From: Ephemerocybe angulata
Lineage: Eukaryota; Basidiomycota; Agaricomycetes; Agaricales; Psathyrellaceae
Assembly (NCBI GenBank): GCA_013368325.1
Contig: JAACJK010000223.1
Span: forward strand, 186,001-250,000
Direction: 5' to 3'
Length of the DNA stretch: 64,000 nucleotides
Both the position numbers and the translations under genes were made by a program. Below are positions 11,952 through 21,569 of this stretch, piece after piece (position 1 is the first letter of the stretch; each line of letters opens with the position of its first letter). Under the pieces are notes generated by a model. The model worked only from the letters and a program-made list of their open reading frames with translations. It did not search any database and was not told the origin of the DNA.

Positions 11952-12030
11952 TTGACATTAGCTTGACGTTAGCTTGAAGTTAGCTTGAAGCCAACTTGAA
12001 GCGAACTTGACGCTAACTTACAGCTAACTT
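11952..12030. repeat. 11-bp tandem array, about seven units
   Basis: Units start at 11952, 11963, 11974, 11985, 11996, 12007 and 12018, each of the form TTGA-n2-TTAGC or TTGA-n2-(C/G)(A/T)AAC. The left units carry GTTAGC and the right ones its reverse complement GCTAAC, so the array is also an imperfect palindrome. No coding sense. Confidence 0.7.
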
Positions 12031-12146
12031 ATCCTTTACAAATGTACTTGGGTAGATAATGTTAGATAAAGTTAATTTTGTAGGGGACCCAAGTACGTTA
12101 CCAACTTACTTTGTGAATCGCCGTGAGGAACTGAGAGTAGATTCGT

Positions 12147-12287
12147 CTAGTATTCGTCCCACGTAGTACTCAGATATGGACGCCCGACGGGTGACCCACA
12201 CACGCTACAGCCTGCTTCAGCGACCTGGTTGAAGCTGGGAATGGGTACGGCAGCGCTATCGAGAACGCTGGGAGTAAGTAATTCAAG
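12147..12287 (-). pseudogene. C-terminal part of a host exon split by the LINE
   Basis: Removing the LINE and one copy of its target duplication joins this segment to 21262-21181. That gives one open minus-strand frame: ..GVVYFSTAQWKHRDK, then DMESLELLTPSVLDS, a CSVCGSP motif and a terminal TTWDEY stop at 12147. A likely splice acceptor (TTTCCCAG) precedes the upstream part. I do not recognise the protein. The evidence is continuity of the frame across the insertion, so this is a modest-confidence host gene fragment. Confidence 0.45.
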
Positions 12288-12297
12288 CGACTCCATA

Positions 12298-12300
<3 letters not shown>
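12288..12300. repeat. LINE target-site duplication, 3' copy
   Basis: CGACTCCATATCT, repeated exactly at 21168-21180. Confidence 0.9.

Positions 12301-12342
<42 letters not shown>
12301..12342 (-). repeat. LINE poly(A) tail
   Basis: An uninterrupted run of 42 T on the plus strand, directly abutting the 3' target duplication. An unbroken homopolymer of this length supports a recent insertion. Confidence 0.9.
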
Positions 12343-12343
<1 letters not shown>

Positions 12344-12575
12344 GTGGAACCTGTCCCGCCCACTTCCCCAAGGGGGAAGGGGGGACGAGGAGATGAGCAG
12401 CGTTAGCGTTCCATAAATGGGACACGCCCTCACTCCAGGCCAGGTTTAAAAGTTGCTTTATCGATAGTCCGGATACCATTTTGAAACATGTATTCTGTTT
12501 ACACCCACCCCGGGGAAATCCACATTCTGGGACTTCGTCTCTAGGTCGTGTGAGTGTCTTGGCTTAACAGTGACC

Positions 12576-15500
12576 CTATCCAGGTGGTCTACTGTTTGCT
12601 TTGCCGACACTCACTAAAACCCCGGTGTTTCGATGGTACTTCAGGGACTTCGTGAATTCTTTCTTATCGCTTACGAGGTCATTCCAGGTATCTCTTACTA
12701 AGTCAGAGTCTATTGCTTTGGTCTTATACTGCCTTTCGCTGGACGCGAGGATGTCGAAGGTAAGCTTTCCGTTCATCATTGAGATCCATTTGTTCCTAGC
12801 TGCGATTGGGGAGACTTTGTGTTCGTCTTTCCCTTCGTTTCCTACTATCCATCCGCATCGACTAGCCCAGATTAGCCATGCGGATTCTGCTACGGTCATC
12901 GTCAAGAGCCTCTGTTTCCCAGTATTGTCTTCGGGGGTACTTGTTACCCCAGTAATCACGCAGCTTAGTATGTCGCCTAAGGTCTTGGGGGTTTCCCATT
13001 TGATACCTGCTTTCTCTAGTGTCTCTTTTGCAAGTCCCCAGATGGTAGCTTGGCCATTTGCTCTGCAGCTGGTGAAGATGTGCTCAGCCGATTCGGTGAC
13101 ATTGCAGGCGGGGCAGTTCTGTCTATCTGCATACTTTCCTTTCCATTTAGTGCCAACGGGGAGTGCGTTGTGCATGAGTTTCCATATAAAGGCTTTAATC
13201 TTCTTAACATTTAGGTGCGGGGATCTGAGGGATTTCCAGATCGTCGCGTCGTCTGGAGATCTATTGAGTCGGGTCTTTGCAGCTTGTCTAGTAAGTTCCA
13301 AATTCGTCACTGTGTCTTTCCTAGGCTTGTAGCTTTTTGCCTTTTCTGCAAGTGCAAGCCGGTATAGCTTAGCTTGGGTCATTCCAGCGAGGCGCACCCC
13401 GCGGACTATGCTAGAGTCTGGAATCGTGCATCTTGGGGCCTGAGGTACTGTGGCCGGTGTGTCTTCATTCAGAGTGGCAGTGGCTAACTCTTTCGCTTCA
13501 GCTGTTCCGTTCTGTACCTCTCGTAAGGTCCTTGTCTCGGTGAGGACTGTGTAGCCTGAGCGCGTCCGGAGCAGGGCGACTAGTCGTCGCAGTTGTTCTC
13601 GGTTCTGGTGAGTCACCCAGTCTTCGTTCTCGTACTCGGTTAGTTTTATCGTGAGGGCATTCAGGAGGGGTCTCGATGGCAGGTGGATATACAAATTTGT
13701 TTCTTCTCCTGTTAGTTCAAGCGCTTCGGTCAGTCCACAAGCGATTGCCGTGGTGTATGTGGGGGCTATTCCTTGCAGGACTCGGCCTGAGATTCGGATG
13801 GGTCTTTGGTTGGGTGTGATTATTACTACGCCATAGGCAGCGGCCGCATTTGTGTCTCCTTCATGCTCATTTACTGCGTTTATCGCCACAAATGAGCGGG
13901 TTTCTAAGTTCTGGACTGGAATGGTTCTGATTTTAAGTCCCTGTTCCCCAGGTGCGTGTTTGTTTGCTCCAAAAGCTCGGAAGCCATTTGACTTGCTTCC
14001 GTAGTCATCTAGTCTATGGTCGAAGAGTGTTTCCTCTGTGGTGAGGTGTAGTCTGTTTTTTACATCCTCGAAGTTTGCTCGTATAGCAGCGAGATCAGTG
14101 GAGTCATAGGTGGGGTTCCATTTGGGGGCTAGGGAGCGGAGGATGAGTTTGGCTTTTCGCCTACATCCTTCGGGGTGTTCGCAGTCGAGAGCTCTGTAAG
14201 CGCTGCAGATGCGGCATTCGCAGGTCAGGGATTCGGGTGGCGGTGGGGTATCAATCTCTTCATGTTCTGGGTTACCGTAGATGAAATTCTTCAGGTCTCC
14301 AACTGTGTATACGTCGTGGACTCGCTGGAGGCAGGACACTGCGATACCGGTGTTCGGGGTGCGATTTACTTCAGTTCGGCCTGGGTGGAACCAGATTGGG
14401 AGACTCTCTTTTATTTCTTGGGTTGTGACGGGTGGTTGGAAAGTGATCCCGCATTCTAGACCAGCGCTTATCATGTTCTTTGTGGAGAGAGGTAACGAGC
14501 TCTGGTTACTGTAACGTTTTGTCTTCCAGGTTTGGAGATAGACATTTATAGCAGCGTCACGGTCAGTGACGCCAAAGGTCGTGGGGATGTCTTTCGCAAT
14601 GAGGTCGTCAGCGAGGTATGTCCATAGTTTCCTCTCGGGCCCGTCGGTTGTGTAGGTCTGGCTTCTCATCATTTCTATTGCAGTGGTGCGCGTGGGGATG
14701 TCAAGTACTTTCTTACCCCCGTGTTCGAACATTTGTCTACTCGTTTCGTGGTTTACACCAGAGGGTTTGCCGCCCCACATAATCTTGTTTATATACTTGC
14801 TCAATCTTTTTTCTGTGTCCTTTGTCATGCTTTGTACCATGGATTTATATTGAGTTCTCCCTCCAGGTTCTAGCTTGGTAATGTACGCTCGACCTTCTTG
14901 GGAAGGATTTGATTTGACCCAATAGTCTACCTTTGCTTCCACCGTCTCTAATGTGGTGGTCCAAATCCCGGTATCATCTATCTTGTTACCGATAAAGGCT
15001 CCTAGCGCTCGCACTGCTTCGCCATCACGTACTATGTGCACGTTCGGGGGGATATCTGGGGGGTTCGTTACGAGTTCGGTTCTGAACTCTTCGGTCCCAA
15101 CCGGTATGATCTCGGACTTCTCTACGTTGAATTTTGCTCCTGACGCCTTGCACCACGTATCCAGGATTCTCTGGAGGTCGGTAAACTTGTCTTCTTTCGA
15201 GAGGTACACGGTTGTATCGTCGGCGAAAAGGGTGGCTATCAGCCGGTCAAGATTTTCTCTTATCTTGATACCTTCAAGGCTCGATTTGCGAAGCATGCAT
15301 GCCAGAGATTCTATGGCTAAATTGAAGAGGAGGCAAGAGAGGGGGTCGCCCTGACGTACACCCCTTGTTACTCGGTATGGGTCGCTTATTTCCCCGTTTA
15401 TAATGACTATGGTTTTCGCGTTCTTATACAGGGCTGATATCGTGTCTCGGAAGTGGGGAGGGAAGTCTAGGGTTTCGAGGGTCTCTTGGAGGAAAGCGTG

Positions 15501-18032
15501 CGTAATCTTATCGTACGCTTTTTCTTGATCTAGGAGAACGAGCATTCCGTTCTCCTCTTCAGATTCACACCATCTTATCATAAGTTTCATGAGCTCAGTG
15601 TGGTCGTCGATGTGGCGTCCTTTTAGGAAGCCAGCCTGGTTGGGGTGGATGATTTTGAGGGCAATCGGGGCCAGTCTAATGGTGAGTGTCTTTGTGAATA
15701 CCTTGTAGTCGGCGTTTAAGACAGTGATAGGGCGATAATTTGCAATGTTATCTCTTTCCTTCTTTTTGAAAATAGGGCACATCCAGCCAAGCGCGAAGTC
15801 ACTTTCGGGGTCGACTCCTTCGGACTCAATGTCATTGTAAACCAGCTGTAAGAGTCTCAGTACATCGAGGGGCTCGTCTTCTTTCTCGCCGTCCGTCAGC
15901 CTTGTCTTCTCGTCATAGTCACGCATGAGATTCTTCCAGAGCTCGGTCGGAATGCCATCCGGCCCTGATGCCTTTCCGTTAGGCATTGACACAAGTGCTT
16001 CTCGTATCTCGTCTTGCGACATGAGTTGGCTTAGGTTCGTTTTGTCTCCTTCGTCAAGCTTGAGCTCAAGTGCTGATAGTGCTTCCCGTTTGGCGTTGAG
16101 GGTATCGGGTATTTCCTCTGGGGTGGGGGTGCCGAGCTTCTGTAGGTCATCGTGATATTTGCTCGCGTGGTTCGCCATATTGATTGACTTTTTTATTAGG
16201 TTCCCTTCAGAGTCTTTCAGGTATGGAATGGAGTCTCTCGGTTTGTTCTCCTTATTCGCTCTGATCCAGACTTTTCCTATTGTCTCGTTCTCGAGGGCGT
16301 ATTTGGTGTGCATGTTTTCTCTGGTTCTATCATGGTATTTCGTTTCTAGGACTTTGATTTCCTCATTGATCTTACTGGCCTTCGCAGATTTCTCGTAGTC
16401 GCTCGTGTCCGGGTCCTTCAGGATCTCTTCCATGAGGTCATGCTTCTTTTCAATTTCTGCCTTTGCCTTTGGTATGGCTTCTCTCGCGATTTGTTTGGCG
16501 ACGTCTCGGATGTCATCCTTGAGGATCTTAAAAATGGACTGTACGTTTTTCGAGGCCGTCCTTTCTGTGAGTCCTTCCATCTCTTCGAGCTTCTTGTTTC
16601 CGTGTTTTCTAACCCAGTCCATAAAGTCGTCATCCTCAAGGAGGAAGTTTGGTATTTCCCATCTCCCTCTGCCCATGTAAGGTGCGTCAGTGTCAATGAG
16701 TCTAGCGCTCACTAGCTCATGGTCGGTCTTGATTGCATGGTCGTAGCGGACTTCCCATTCGCTCATTTTCTTGAAGAGTTCGGATCGTACATAGATCCGG
16801 TCTATTCTGGATTTAGGTAAGTTGTCTGGGAGCGGCTGGGACATATCCGCTGGTTTGTGGCTCCATGTAAAAGTGCGTGTCTTGTCAGGGTAGGTTTTCC
16901 TCCAGCCGTCTGTTACTCTGAGGGTATCCTTCAGGTCCCTTAGGGCCTCGATTGCGGGGTAGTCTTGATTATCGAGCTCGGCAGGGAAGCGATCTATCGC
17001 TTCCTCGGCTATGTTGAAATCGCCAAGGATGAAGTCTGGTCTCGGGAGGTTCTGGGTGGGGTCCGAGAACATCTCGTTTATGTTCTCCCAGAAAGCTCGG
17101 TTCTGCACCTTGTCATTTGGGGCGTACAGTGCAAGAATGGTCAGCTTGGCTGTGTGGTTCTTCCACGGAATAGCCACTAGCAGTGCGCGTCCAGCGACTA
17201 ATTCTTTCGCAGTGATATCGCTATACTTACATTTTACTCTGTCGCGGTTTACGACGATGGCTACCCCTTTCGAGTTGGGGCAGAAGTGGTCTATCGAGTT
17301 TATGATGATCATTTTCCTCTCAAACTGTCCGTTAAGGCTCTCAGTCGTCTCCCTCTTAAGGTGCGTCTCTTGAACGGCTAAAATTCCGATATCCTTCTGT
17401 CGCATGAGCTGGTTGATGTGCTGCCATTTCTGTCTGGTCTGGTCCGAGCCCCCACCTCTGATATTGAGAGACGCGATCTTCACGTTAGCCCTGGTCCTTC
17501 TCTTTTTCTTTTTCTTCTTTTTCTCAATGATCGGGTTGGCCGTGAGGTCTGTCGTCCCGGCGTTTCTTTTGGTTCGCGTAATAAATTCGAGAATCGACCG
17601 TTGGGTCCTCGACTGTCTGGTCATGGGGTCTGGTGTGGTTTGTCTTCCTTCTTGGCTTGTGTTTGGCGATGGGGCTGGGGGCTCGTTTGTACTATTTGAG
17701 GTCGCGTTGTTCTGTTGGCTTTGAGGGGTTCTGGACCGGCGAGGTGTCCGTTTTCTTTTACGGACGCGTTTCCTTCTAGCGCCGGTCTCCCCCTCGTCTG
17801 CGTGTACCTCAAGACTTGTGGACGGGCCCGGTGTAGCATCGCGGGTGGGGCTATCACGGTGAACTTCAGGGCGGTCTACGGGAGGGGGTCCGACAGCCGG
17901 AAGGACTCCATCCCTCGTGCTGCTGAAGGGGTTGCTCAAGGAGAGCGGCTCGGTTGATATGGCCGTACCGTCGGCTTGCAAGGGGGTTATAACTGTGGTG
18001 GTTGCTCTATGGCGAATCGGCTTTACAACCAT
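12576..18032 (-). CDS. LINE ORF2: endonuclease, reverse transcriptase, RNase H-like, zinc finger
   Basis: An open frame of 1818 codons. A basic, proline-rich N-terminus is followed by an APE-type endonuclease from about residue 185 (KIASLNIRG, later QETHLK, GDFNIAEEA near 340, SRIDRIYV, DHELVSARL). Reverse transcriptase covers about 690-950, with GKASGPDGIP, NYRPITVLN, LDQEKAYDK, RQGDPLSCLLFNLAIE near 892 and the catalytic FADD near 936. An RNase H-like segment lies around 1380-1500, but the expected catalytic aspartates read as Asn and Pro/Ser, so it is probably inactive. A zinc-binding motif CPACN..HIFTSC (about 1640) ends the protein. It nicks the target and copies element RNA at the nick. 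Full length and intact. Confidence 0.93.
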   Translation of the reverse strand: MVVKPIRHRATTTVITPLQADGTAISTEPLSLSNPFSSTRDGVLPAVGPPPVDRPEVHRDSPTRDATPGPSTSLEVHADEGETGARRKRVRKRKRTPRRSRTPQSQQNNATSNSTNEPPAPSPNTSQEGRQTTPDPMTRQSRTQRSILEFITRTKRNAGTTDLTANPIIEKKKKKKKRRTRANVKIASLNIRGGGSDQTRQKWQHINQLMRQKDIGILAVQETHLKRETTESLNGQFERKMIIINSIDHFCPNSKGVAIVVNRDRVKCKYSDITAKELVAGRALLVAIPWKNHTAKLTILALYAPNDKVQNRAFWENINEMFSDPTQNLPRPDFILGDFNIAEEAIDRFPAELDNQDYPAIEALRDLKDTLRVTDGWRKTYPDKTRTFTWSHKPADMSQPLPDNLPKSRIDRIYVRSELFKKMSEWEVRYDHAIKTDHELVSARLIDTDAPYMGRGRWEIPNFLLEDDDFMDWVRKHGNKKLEEMEGLTERTASKNVQSIFKILKDDIRDVAKQIAREAIPKAKAEIEKKHDLMEEILKDPDTSDYEKSAKASKINEEIKVLETKYHDRTRENMHTKYALENETIGKVWIRANKENKPRDSIPYLKDSEGNLIKKSINMANHASKYHDDLQKLGTPTPEEIPDTLNAKREALSALELKLDEGDKTNLSQLMSQDEIREALVSMPNGKASGPDGIPTELWKNLMRDYDEKTRLTDGEKEDEPLDVLRLLQLVYNDIESEGVDPESDFALGWMCPIFKKKERDNIANYRPITVLNADYKVFTKTLTIRLAPIALKIIHPNQAGFLKGRHIDDHTELMKLMIRWCESEEENGMLVLLDQEKAYDKITHAFLQETLETLDFPPHFRDTISALYKNAKTIVIINGEISDPYRVTRGVRQGDPLSCLLFNLAIESLACMLRKSSLEGIKIRENLDRLIATLFADDTTVYLSKEDKFTDLQRILDTWCKASGAKFNVEKSEIIPVGTEEFRTELVTNPPDIPPNVHIVRDGEAVRALGAFIGNKIDDTGIWTTTLETVEAKVDYWVKSNPSQEGRAYITKLEPGGRTQYKSMVQSMTKDTEKRLSKYINKIMWGGKPSGVNHETSRQMFEHGGKKVLDIPTRTTAIEMMRSQTYTTDGPERKLWTYLADDLIAKDIPTTFGVTDRDAAINVYLQTWKTKRYSNQSSLPLSTKNMISAGLECGITFQPPVTTQEIKESLPIWFHPGRTEVNRTPNTGIAVSCLQRVHDVYTVGDLKNFIYGNPEHEEIDTPPPPESLTCECRICSAYRALDCEHPEGCRRKAKLILRSLAPKWNPTYDSTDLAAIRANFEDVKNRLHLTTEETLFDHRLDDYGSKSNGFRAFGANKHAPGEQGLKIRTIPVQNLETRSFVAINAVNEHEGDTNAAAAYGVVIITPNQRPIRISGRVLQGIAPTYTTAIACGLTEALELTGEETNLYIHLPSRPLLNALTIKLTEYENEDWVTHQNREQLRRLVALLRTRSGYTVLTETRTLREVQNGTAEAKELATATLNEDTPATVPQAPRCTIPDSSIVRGVRLAGMTQAKLYRLALAEKAKSYKPRKDTVTNLELTRQAAKTRLNRSPDDATIWKSLRSPHLNVKKIKAFIWKLMHNALPVGTKWKGKYADRQNCPACNVTESAEHIFTSCRANGQATIWGLAKETLEKAGIKWETPKTLGDILSCVITGVTSTPEDNTGKQRLLTMTVAESAWLIWASRCGWIVGNEGKDEHKVSPIAARNKWISMMNGKLTFDILASSERQYKTKAIDSDLVRDTWNDLVSDKKEFTKSLKYHRNTGVLVSVGKANSRPPG

Positions 18033-18497
18033 GTTGCCGTGCCAGGTCCAATTCCAGGGTTCCGCTGGGGAGTATGCCAGTGACCGTCGTGAGACGTGGA
18101 GTGTTGGCTTAAGCCGGACTGCGGCTCTAAAGACGGGTAGTCCACGACCTAAATAGGCCTCCCGCCTCGAAGTAGTGTCGCTTTACTTCAAAGAAGTGTA
18201 AGTCTCATACTTACGCTCGTACTCGGCTTTCCTGTCCTTCGCGCGCAAAGTCAGTAAATTTGGGCTTCGTACGTTGAGATATTAGCGTGTCGGGCCGACC
18301 GTCCGACTATCTCGTATGTGTCTCATGGTTTGGGGGCTCATAGAAGGGGGGTACAACGGGTGGTATAAGGAAAGTGCTAAGTACATGCAGATTCATGTAT
18401 CGTAAGTGCTCGTAGGGACAGGTAGGAGGCTCATGCAGATTCATGACCTGGTAAGAGGGTAAGGTACTCGATGATGGGGCGACGGCTCGTGAAGAGG

Positions 18498-20699
18498 CTA
18501 AAAGAAACCACCCCTACCCCTGCCCCTGCTTCGGGGAGGGCGGGATCGACCACCTCGAACGCCCCTCAAGGCGCCGAAGTGGCCGTTCTGGTGGTGGGTA
18601 CTGGTGCCGAACGCGGTATGGCTGTAGTTGTTGGCGTTGGCAGCGGCAACGGCAAAAGGGTCTGCGGCGGTGTAGGTGTCTTGGGAGTCGGTGAACGGAT
18701 CAGGCTGGTCGCTGGCAATCCTCCTCCCGAGGAAGCCGGGGATGGCTAGGAAGGGGCAGACGCCGACCGGATGGTCGAGCGCCATGCAGAACTTGCAGTG
18801 GAAGTTTCCTTCTCCCACCTTCGGGGTAACGCACATGGTGCCGGTCCATGTGAAAGTGACGGTGCGGACGGCGTGGAGATAGCTAGCGTGGAGGGAGATG
18901 TTCGTGGTGAAGGCCTCGGCATAGATGTTCCAGATGGGGGCGAGCTGGGAGAGTTTGTTCTTACGGATCATGATGCATTGGACTCGGATGGACTTCAGGA
19001 AGTGGTTGAAACGCTTCGAAGGCTCCACTCCTTCATAGGCGGTGCCGTGTGCGTTGATGAGCTGGACGAGACGTTTGTCTTTGCAGAAGGCTGTTGCGAC
19101 CATGAGGGTCACCGCTTCTCTGCCCTCTTTGGTTTCTCTGGCGGGGAGACCTTCGATACGGAGAAGGTAGCGGCCGAGGGGGGGATCGACGGGGTAGATG
19201 ACGACACCTCCGCTCTCGGTGTCGAAGACTCGTTGGGTCTGGAGGTCGTCGGCGACGTCGTCGGCAAGCTCGCTGAGGACGATGGGGAACGGGGTTCCGG
19301 TGGCTCGAAGTGCAGCTATCATAGTGAGAGGGGTGATGCGCCTGGGGGTCTGTGCACCGTAGCGCTCGGTAATGAGTCCGTCGAGGAACTCGAACTTGCT
19401 GAGGTTCTCGTTGTTGGGGCTATCGAGGGTGATGACGGCGATGACCTTCCGGCCCTTGGCATTCCTGACTACTTCTTCCTCCGAAGGGTCGACGAAGGCG
19501 AAGAGGCTTAGGGGGTCGAGGGGGTTGGCTGGGTATCCGCCCTCGGGGGTTGGAGTGACTTGGAAGGGGCTAGGGGGCTGAGGAGGTTCGGAGCCAGCGG
19601 GGGCGTAGTGGGTCGGCTCGTTGATGATGGGGGCTTCGCCTTCAGCGGTTCTCAATACCGCATCGAAGGGGGAGTCGGACACTCCGACGGAGGTCTCTTC
19701 CTGGGACGCGGTCCTTCCAAGGGCTTCGGCTTCAGCTTTGACGAGGGCGTCGAAGTCAATTTCGGTCTCTTCGAGGTAGCGGTCGTACTGGTTCATGGGC
19801 TCTGGGGAGGGGCGAGGGGTGGAGGTCTCGTTGTCGTTGGAGGGCTTGGGCGTAGAAGGGGGGGAGGGGCTCGGGAGGGCTGGGGCTTTCCCTTTCTCCT
19901 CCTTGGTGAAGCGCTCATCGCTGGACTCATCCGAGTCATCTCCTTCGTCGGCGCTACCTTCGAAGTCCTTTGGTGTCTCATACTCAGTGGCTACGGAGCC
20001 CTCACGCTCGTCGGCGGGGTTCTCCTCGTGCTCAGGGTTCTCCTCGGTGGTGTAGTTAGACTCGTCTTCGTCGTCTTCCCCGGCTTCAGAGGTGCCGACC
20101 TCGGACTGGGAGGAGGCTAGGCTTGCGACTTGGGACATCTCGTAGTCGTTCTCGGACTCTTGTTCAGACGTGGAATGGCTATGAGCCAGTAGGGTAAGTG
20201 CCCATTCTCGAGGGGGGAGGGAGAGGCGATCAACATACCCGCTCGACTCCTTGGTCTCTTTGTTCTTGGGGGGGATGGTGGGCTCTGGGGCCGGCTTCTT
20301 GAGCGGGGGGGAGGACGCGGACGCGTCGTCAGAGAGGTCGCCGCTCTTCCTCTTCTTCTTGTCGTCGGCTAGGGTGTTGGTTTCCTTTGTGCCCTTTGTC
20401 TGTTGGGCGGGTTTCTTCGAGCTGGGGGTTGGGATCTTAGTCGGGCCGGCGGCAGAGATCGAAGTGGGCTGTAGGGTCTCAGAGGTGGTCCCGGTCTTGG
20501 TAGAGGGGGTGGCAGTGGATGCAGAGGGAGGCTCGGGGGCAGTCGCCTTTGTTCCCTTCTTCGCAGTGGGCTTGGGCTTGGGCTTAGGCTTGGACTTGGG
20601 GTCGGGTTTGACGATAGTCATGCTCGCGGTGGAGAGTGTGCTCTGGACGCTGCCTGAGCGTTTGGAGCCTTCTCTGGTAGAGGCAGGCATGGGGGGCAA
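18498..20699 (-). CDS. LINE ORF1: RNA-binding Gag-like protein
   Basis: An open frame of 733 codons. The first about 350 residues are low complexity, with Pro/Lys/Thr-rich and then acidic Ser/Glu-rich stretches. A more ordered part follows. Near the C-terminus is a CCHC zinc knuckle (CKFCMALDHPVGVC), then an Asn/His/Gly/Arg-rich tail ending RGRGRGG. Such ORF1 proteins package LINE RNA. It lies 465 nt upstream of ORF2 in the same orientation. The start was chosen as the first Met of the long frame; alternatives upstream in other frames are unsupported. Confidence 0.85.
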   Translation of the reverse strand: MPPMPASTREGSKRSGSVQSTLSTASMTIVKPDPKSKPKPKPKPTAKKGTKATAPEPPSASTATPSTKTGTTSETLQPTSISAAGPTKIPTPSSKKPAQQTKGTKETNTLADDKKKRKSGDLSDDASASSPPLKKPAPEPTIPPKNKETKESSGYVDRLSLPPREWALTLLAHSHSTSEQESENDYEMSQVASLASSQSEVGTSEAGEDDEDESNYTTEENPEHEENPADEREGSVATEYETPKDFEGSADEGDDSDESSDERFTKEEKGKAPALPSPSPPSTPKPSNDNETSTPRPSPEPMNQYDRYLEETEIDFDALVKAEAEALGRTASQEETSVGVSDSPFDAVLRTAEGEAPIINEPTHYAPAGSEPPQPPSPFQVTPTPEGGYPANPLDPLSLFAFVDPSEEEVVRNAKGRKVIAVITLDSPNNENLSKFEFLDGLITERYGAQTPRRITPLTMIAALRATGTPFPIVLSELADDVADDLQTQRVFDTESGGVVIYPVDPPLGRYLLRIEGLPARETKEGREAVTLMVATAFCKDKRLVQLINAHGTAYEGVEPSKRFNHFLKSIRVQCIMIRKNKLSQLAPIWNIYAEAFTTNISLHASYLHAVRTVTFTWTGTMCVTPKVGEGNFHCKFCMALDHPVGVCPFLAIPGFLGRRIASDQPDPFTDSQDTYTAADPFAVAAANANNYSHTAFGTSTHHQNGHFGALRGVRGGRSRPPRSRGRGRGGFF

Positions 20700-21167
20700 T
20701 TTGGGGGTTCGAGGTAGTCAAAGGGAAAGAGAGCTGTGGGGCGTCTGAGGGGACATCGATAATTAGCGGGACTTATATATCTTATCAGTTCCTTTGTCTC
20801 GAAAAGGGCACGAGGGAGGGCGTACTCAGTGGTCTGGCATGGATTTGTCTCTTTGTGACGCGTACGCCTCGAGGTGCTATTGTGGCATGAGGGCTTGGGG
20901 GGTGGCATGACCAGGTCTCCGCCTCGTGGGCGACGTTGTAGCTGGGTGGGACTGGGTGGGGGCTCGTGAAAGGACGGGGGGCTCTGGGTCCCCTTCCGGG
21001 CTGGCTAGTCGGTGGGGGGCGGTAGCTGCTTCCTGGGTGGACCTGACATACTCCTCGCATCGCTCAAAGATGCAGGTTGAGGAGATGACCACGATCCGGC
21101 CCATCCTTGTCTCCCATCATCGTGGGAAAATCCTTAGATGATGGTGGTACGAGATCAAGGAGCCCCT

Positions 21168-21180
21168 CGACTCCATATCT
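21168..21180. repeat. LINE target-site duplication, 5' copy
   Basis: CGACTCCATATCT, matching 12288-12300 exactly. Confidence 0.9.
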
Positions 21181-21262
21181 TTGTCGCGATGCTTCCATTG
21201 GGCGGTACTGAAATATACGACGCCTGAAGTACAGTCTCGCTTCGACACTATTACTTTGTCCA
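21181..21262 (-). pseudogene. Upstream part of the host exon split by the LINE
   Basis: Reading on the minus strand after a probable TTTCCCAG splice acceptor, the frame runs VDKVIVSKRDCTSGVVYF and on into the target duplication, then continues at 12287-12147 once the LINE is removed. Protein family unknown. Confidence 0.4.
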
Positions 21263-21569
21263 CTGGGAAAGACGATCACACTATAGTCTTAGGCAGTCAA
21301 AGGGGCGCTTACTGACAGGACATAGCAGGCGGTAATCGAGCCAGTCGCTTACCAGCAAATGGCTTTGTGGGAGGTGTCTTTCCAGGTCTCTGGATAGTCA
21401 GCTCCATCGGTAAACGCAGCTATAATCCATTGAATTACGCACCGGCCTGATCCACCGCCACCCACTTCCCCAGTTCTCTACAGGGCTTTCACGATCACAT
21501 CCGAAAGTGCGGGCTTTTCGATGTATCCCATGATCTCAGTCTGAGGTTCTTCCCATGTTTCTTTTACAG

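Larger units (their letters stand above)
12301..21167 (-). mobile_element. Full-length Tad-like LINE retrotransposon
   Basis: An 8.87-kb non-LTR element lies on the minus strand. It has a 5' UTR (about 21167-20700), ORF1 (20699-18498), a 465-nt inter-ORF spacer, ORF2 (18032-12576), a 3' UTR of about 230 nt and a 42-nt poly(A) tail (read as T at 12301-12342). It is bounded by an exact 13-bp target duplication. Both ORFs are uninterrupted, so the copy is structurally complete and looks young. The arrangement of zinc-knuckle ORF1, then apurinic endonuclease, reverse transcriptase, RNase H-like region and C-terminal zinc finger fits the Tad clade of fungal LINEs. It is inserted into what appears to be a host exon. 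Confidence 0.92.

Noticed and set aside
11952..12030. CRISPR-like array
   Set aside because: The units are 11 bp with no spacers and the genome is fungal.
10965..12115. MITE or DNA transposon bounded by AAAGTTACTTG / CAACTTACTTT
   Set aside because: The supposed terminal repeats match over only a few bases and no target duplication is visible.
12147..12479. Minus-strand ORF with a poly-lysine run
   Set aside because: The lysines are the LINE poly(A) tail. The ORF is the LINE 3' UTR fused to the host exon fragment.
18771..20748. Long plus-strand ORFs opposite LINE ORF1
   Set aside because: They are antisense shadows of a codon-biased, low-complexity ORF and lack domains of their own.
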